Assembly: GCF_016342265.1 (NCBI RefSeq)
Contig: NZ_JAEIOS010000015.1
Coordinates: 186,001 to 250,000 of the forward strand
Length of the DNA: 64,000 nt
Source of the DNA: Corynebacterium meridianum
GTDB lineage: Bacteria; Actinomycetota; Actinomycetes; Mycobacteriales; Mycobacteriaceae
Direction of reading: 5' to 3'
Positions 62,652-64,000 of the stretch are shown here, piece after piece (within the stretch, counting starts at the first letter, position 1; each line of letters begins with the position of its first letter). The notes beneath the pieces were generated by a model. That model made no database searches, had not been told where the DNA came from, and was given only the letters and a program-made list of their open reading frames with translations. The position numbers were made by a program, and so were the translations under genes.

Positions 62652-63416
62652 ATGTTTCCCAACATCCTTGCCGCGGAGTGGATCAAACTCCGCACCACCA
62701 AGGCCTTCTGGTGGACGACCGCGATCTTCTTTCTCGTCGGTGTCGGTACACCCGCGCTCTACGTCTACAGTGCCGTTCGGTTCGACGGTCAGGAGAACGC
62801 GATCCTCATGCCGCAGATCCTAGTTTCCGGGGTCGGCGCCTTCGGCTTCCTCGTCCTGATGATCCAGGCGGTGATGGTCGTCACCGGCGAATACCGCCAC
62901 TCGGTCACCCACTCGACATTCCAGGCATGCCCGAACCGGACGCTGGTCGTCGTCGCGAAACTCGTGCTGTACATGGTGATCGCCGCGGTCCTGACGTTCA
63001 TCGGTGTGATCGGGGCCTTGTATGCGGCGAAACTCGTCGCGTCGGACGCCTCCGCTGCGACCCTCGACATCTGGGGCGGGGACATCACGCGTCGTATCAT
63101 GTGGGTCTATCCGCTCGCCGGGGCGTTGCTCGTCGTGTTCTCCCAGGCCATCGCCTGGATCGTCCGACAGACCGCCGGTGCCATCTCGATCCTCTTCCTC
63201 TGGTACTTCGCGGTGGAGAATCTGATCAACCTGCTGATCCCGAAGATCGGTAAGACGATCTACAAGTATGCCCCGTTCAACAACTTCAACGCCTTCGTCA
63301 ACGACCAGGCCGTCGATGCCCCCTGGGGGGTCACCGGTAGTATCTGGTACTTCGCCGCCTGGGCGTTCGGGCTCCTGATCGTCGCCGTCCTGCTGGTGAA
63401 TACCCGCGACGCCTGA
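62652..63416 (+). CDS. ABC exporter permease
   Basis: 254 aa with six hydrophobic segments, ABC-2 type, including the conserved EYRHSVTHSTFQACPNR loop. Works with the preceding ATPase; the substrate (peptide antibiotic or lipid-like) is not evident. Confidence 0.87.
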   Translation: MFPNILAAEWIKLRTTKAFWWTTAIFFLVGVGTPALYVYSAVRFDGQENAILMPQILVSGVGAFGFLVLMIQAVMVVTGEYRHSVTHSTFQACPNRTLVVVAKLVLYMVIAAVLTFIGVIGALYAAKLVASDASAATLDIWGGDITRRIMWVYPLAGALLVVFSQAIAWIVRQTAGAISILFLWYFAVENLINLLIPKIGKTIYKYAPFNNFNAFVNDQAVDAPWGVTGSIWYFAAWAFGLLIVAVLLVNTRDA

Positions 63417-63435
63417 CCGGCCCACGACACCACGT

Positions 63436-63465
63436 AACCCGGTACCTCATCCGAGGCACCGGGTT
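63436..63465 (+). terminator. Terminator after the ABC exporter pair
   Basis: AACCCGGT-CCTC arm pairs with GAGG-ACCGGGTT around ATCC; one mismatch. Confidence 0.8.
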
Positions 63466-63538
63466 GCGTCATATTCACCGGGACGAATCCTCTAACGTGG
63501 AGGGCACCTTCCCAGATCCAGAGAGGACCGGTGCCGCC

Positions 63539-63739
63539 GTGAACAAGCTCCAGTCGATGTCCGACCGCGCACTGACCGCGCAGATCCTGGTGCTAGTGCT
63601 GTGCGTCATCGGCCTGGGCGCCATCCTGTTCGCCGTGCCCGACGGCAGGTGGGCGGCGTTACCGTTCATCATCTGTGTTGCCGGACTCCTCGGTTTTTGC
63701 GGGGAGTGCTACCGGCGCTGGAGCATCCGACGCCGGTGA
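63539..63739 (+). CDS. Small two-helix membrane protein
   Basis: 66 aa: two hydrophobic segments (AQILVLVLCVIGLGAIL and LPFIICVAGLLGF) and a basic end (RRWSIRRR). GTG 63539 has GAGAGGA upstream; TAACGT near 63493 is a -10 candidate. Family not recognised. Converges on thiC with 16 bp between stops. Confidence 0.6.
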   Translation: MNKLQSMSDRALTAQILVLVLCVIGLGAILFAVPDGRWAALPFIICVAGLLGFCGECYRRWSIRRR

Positions 63740-63755
63740 CTCCCGACCGGCACGA

Positions 63756-64000
<245 letters not shown>

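Overview
The window is a high-G+C actinobacterial chromosome segment, almost certainly Corynebacterium. Three things support this. The gene orders fprA | pta-ackA and glnX-glnH-pknG are the ones known from C. glutamicum. Many genes have a -10 box only 6-9 bp before the start codon, which suggests leaderless mRNAs. There are two LPxTG-type surface proteins. No rRNA, tRNA, CRISPR array, transposase or phage gene was seen. The species cannot be named from the sequence alone.

Layout. 0.1-13 kb: one giant cell-wall-anchored protein (about 4267 aa) carrying 24 DUF11-like modules that strictly alternate between two types. 13-18.4 kb: housekeeping block with a membrane-anchored protein, pyrE, a TrmH-type RNA methylase, a GH76 glycosidase and class II aldolase (fba). 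18.5-22.9 kb: an SsuA/NMT1-type ABC importer of unknown substrate, a FUSC membrane protein and a small membrane protein. 22.9-30.9 kb: purine-linked genes (purA, a phosphoribosyltransferase, purT), a degenerate diacylglycerol-kinase-like protein divergent from purA, DoxX, an ABC-2 exporter pair and an ElaA-type acetyltransferase. 31-35.5 kb: fprA, then pta-ackA.

35.5-52 kb looks like accessory DNA between ackA and pknG, which are neighbours in C. glutamicum. It holds a five-gene iron-siderophore uptake operon, with a DtxR-type iron box between it and a divergent AraC regulator that appears to be an internal tandem duplication. Next come an alkaline phosphatase made of two complete PhoA domains in one chain, and a co-directional membrane pair of the YcgQ/YcgR (TIGR03943/ArsP-DUF318) type. 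A 23-bp perfect inverted repeat follows, then a second sortase-anchored surface protein on the minus strand containing an exact 450-bp tandem duplication. A lower-GC stretch and a small secreted DUF2599 protein close the block.

52-64 kb: the glnX-glnH-pknG glutamate-sensing operon (minus strand), then a NUDIX-thiE-thiO-thiS-thiG operon (plus strand). Where thiF would be expected there is instead a class II Fic protein with likely operator half-sites upstream. An ABC exporter pair, a small membrane protein and the 3' end of thiC (minus strand, cut by the window edge) complete the window.

Themes: surface display (two DUF11/SdrD-type sortase substrates, but no sortase here), nutrient scavenging (iron, organic phosphate, possibly zinc, an unknown ABC substrate), and conserved metabolism (acetate activation, purine, pyrimidine and thiamine synthesis). 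The strongest candidates for something undescribed are the alternating A/B giant adhesin, the double PhoA next to a metal-linked membrane pair, the duplicated AraC regulator and the Fic gene at the end of a thiF-less thiazole operon.
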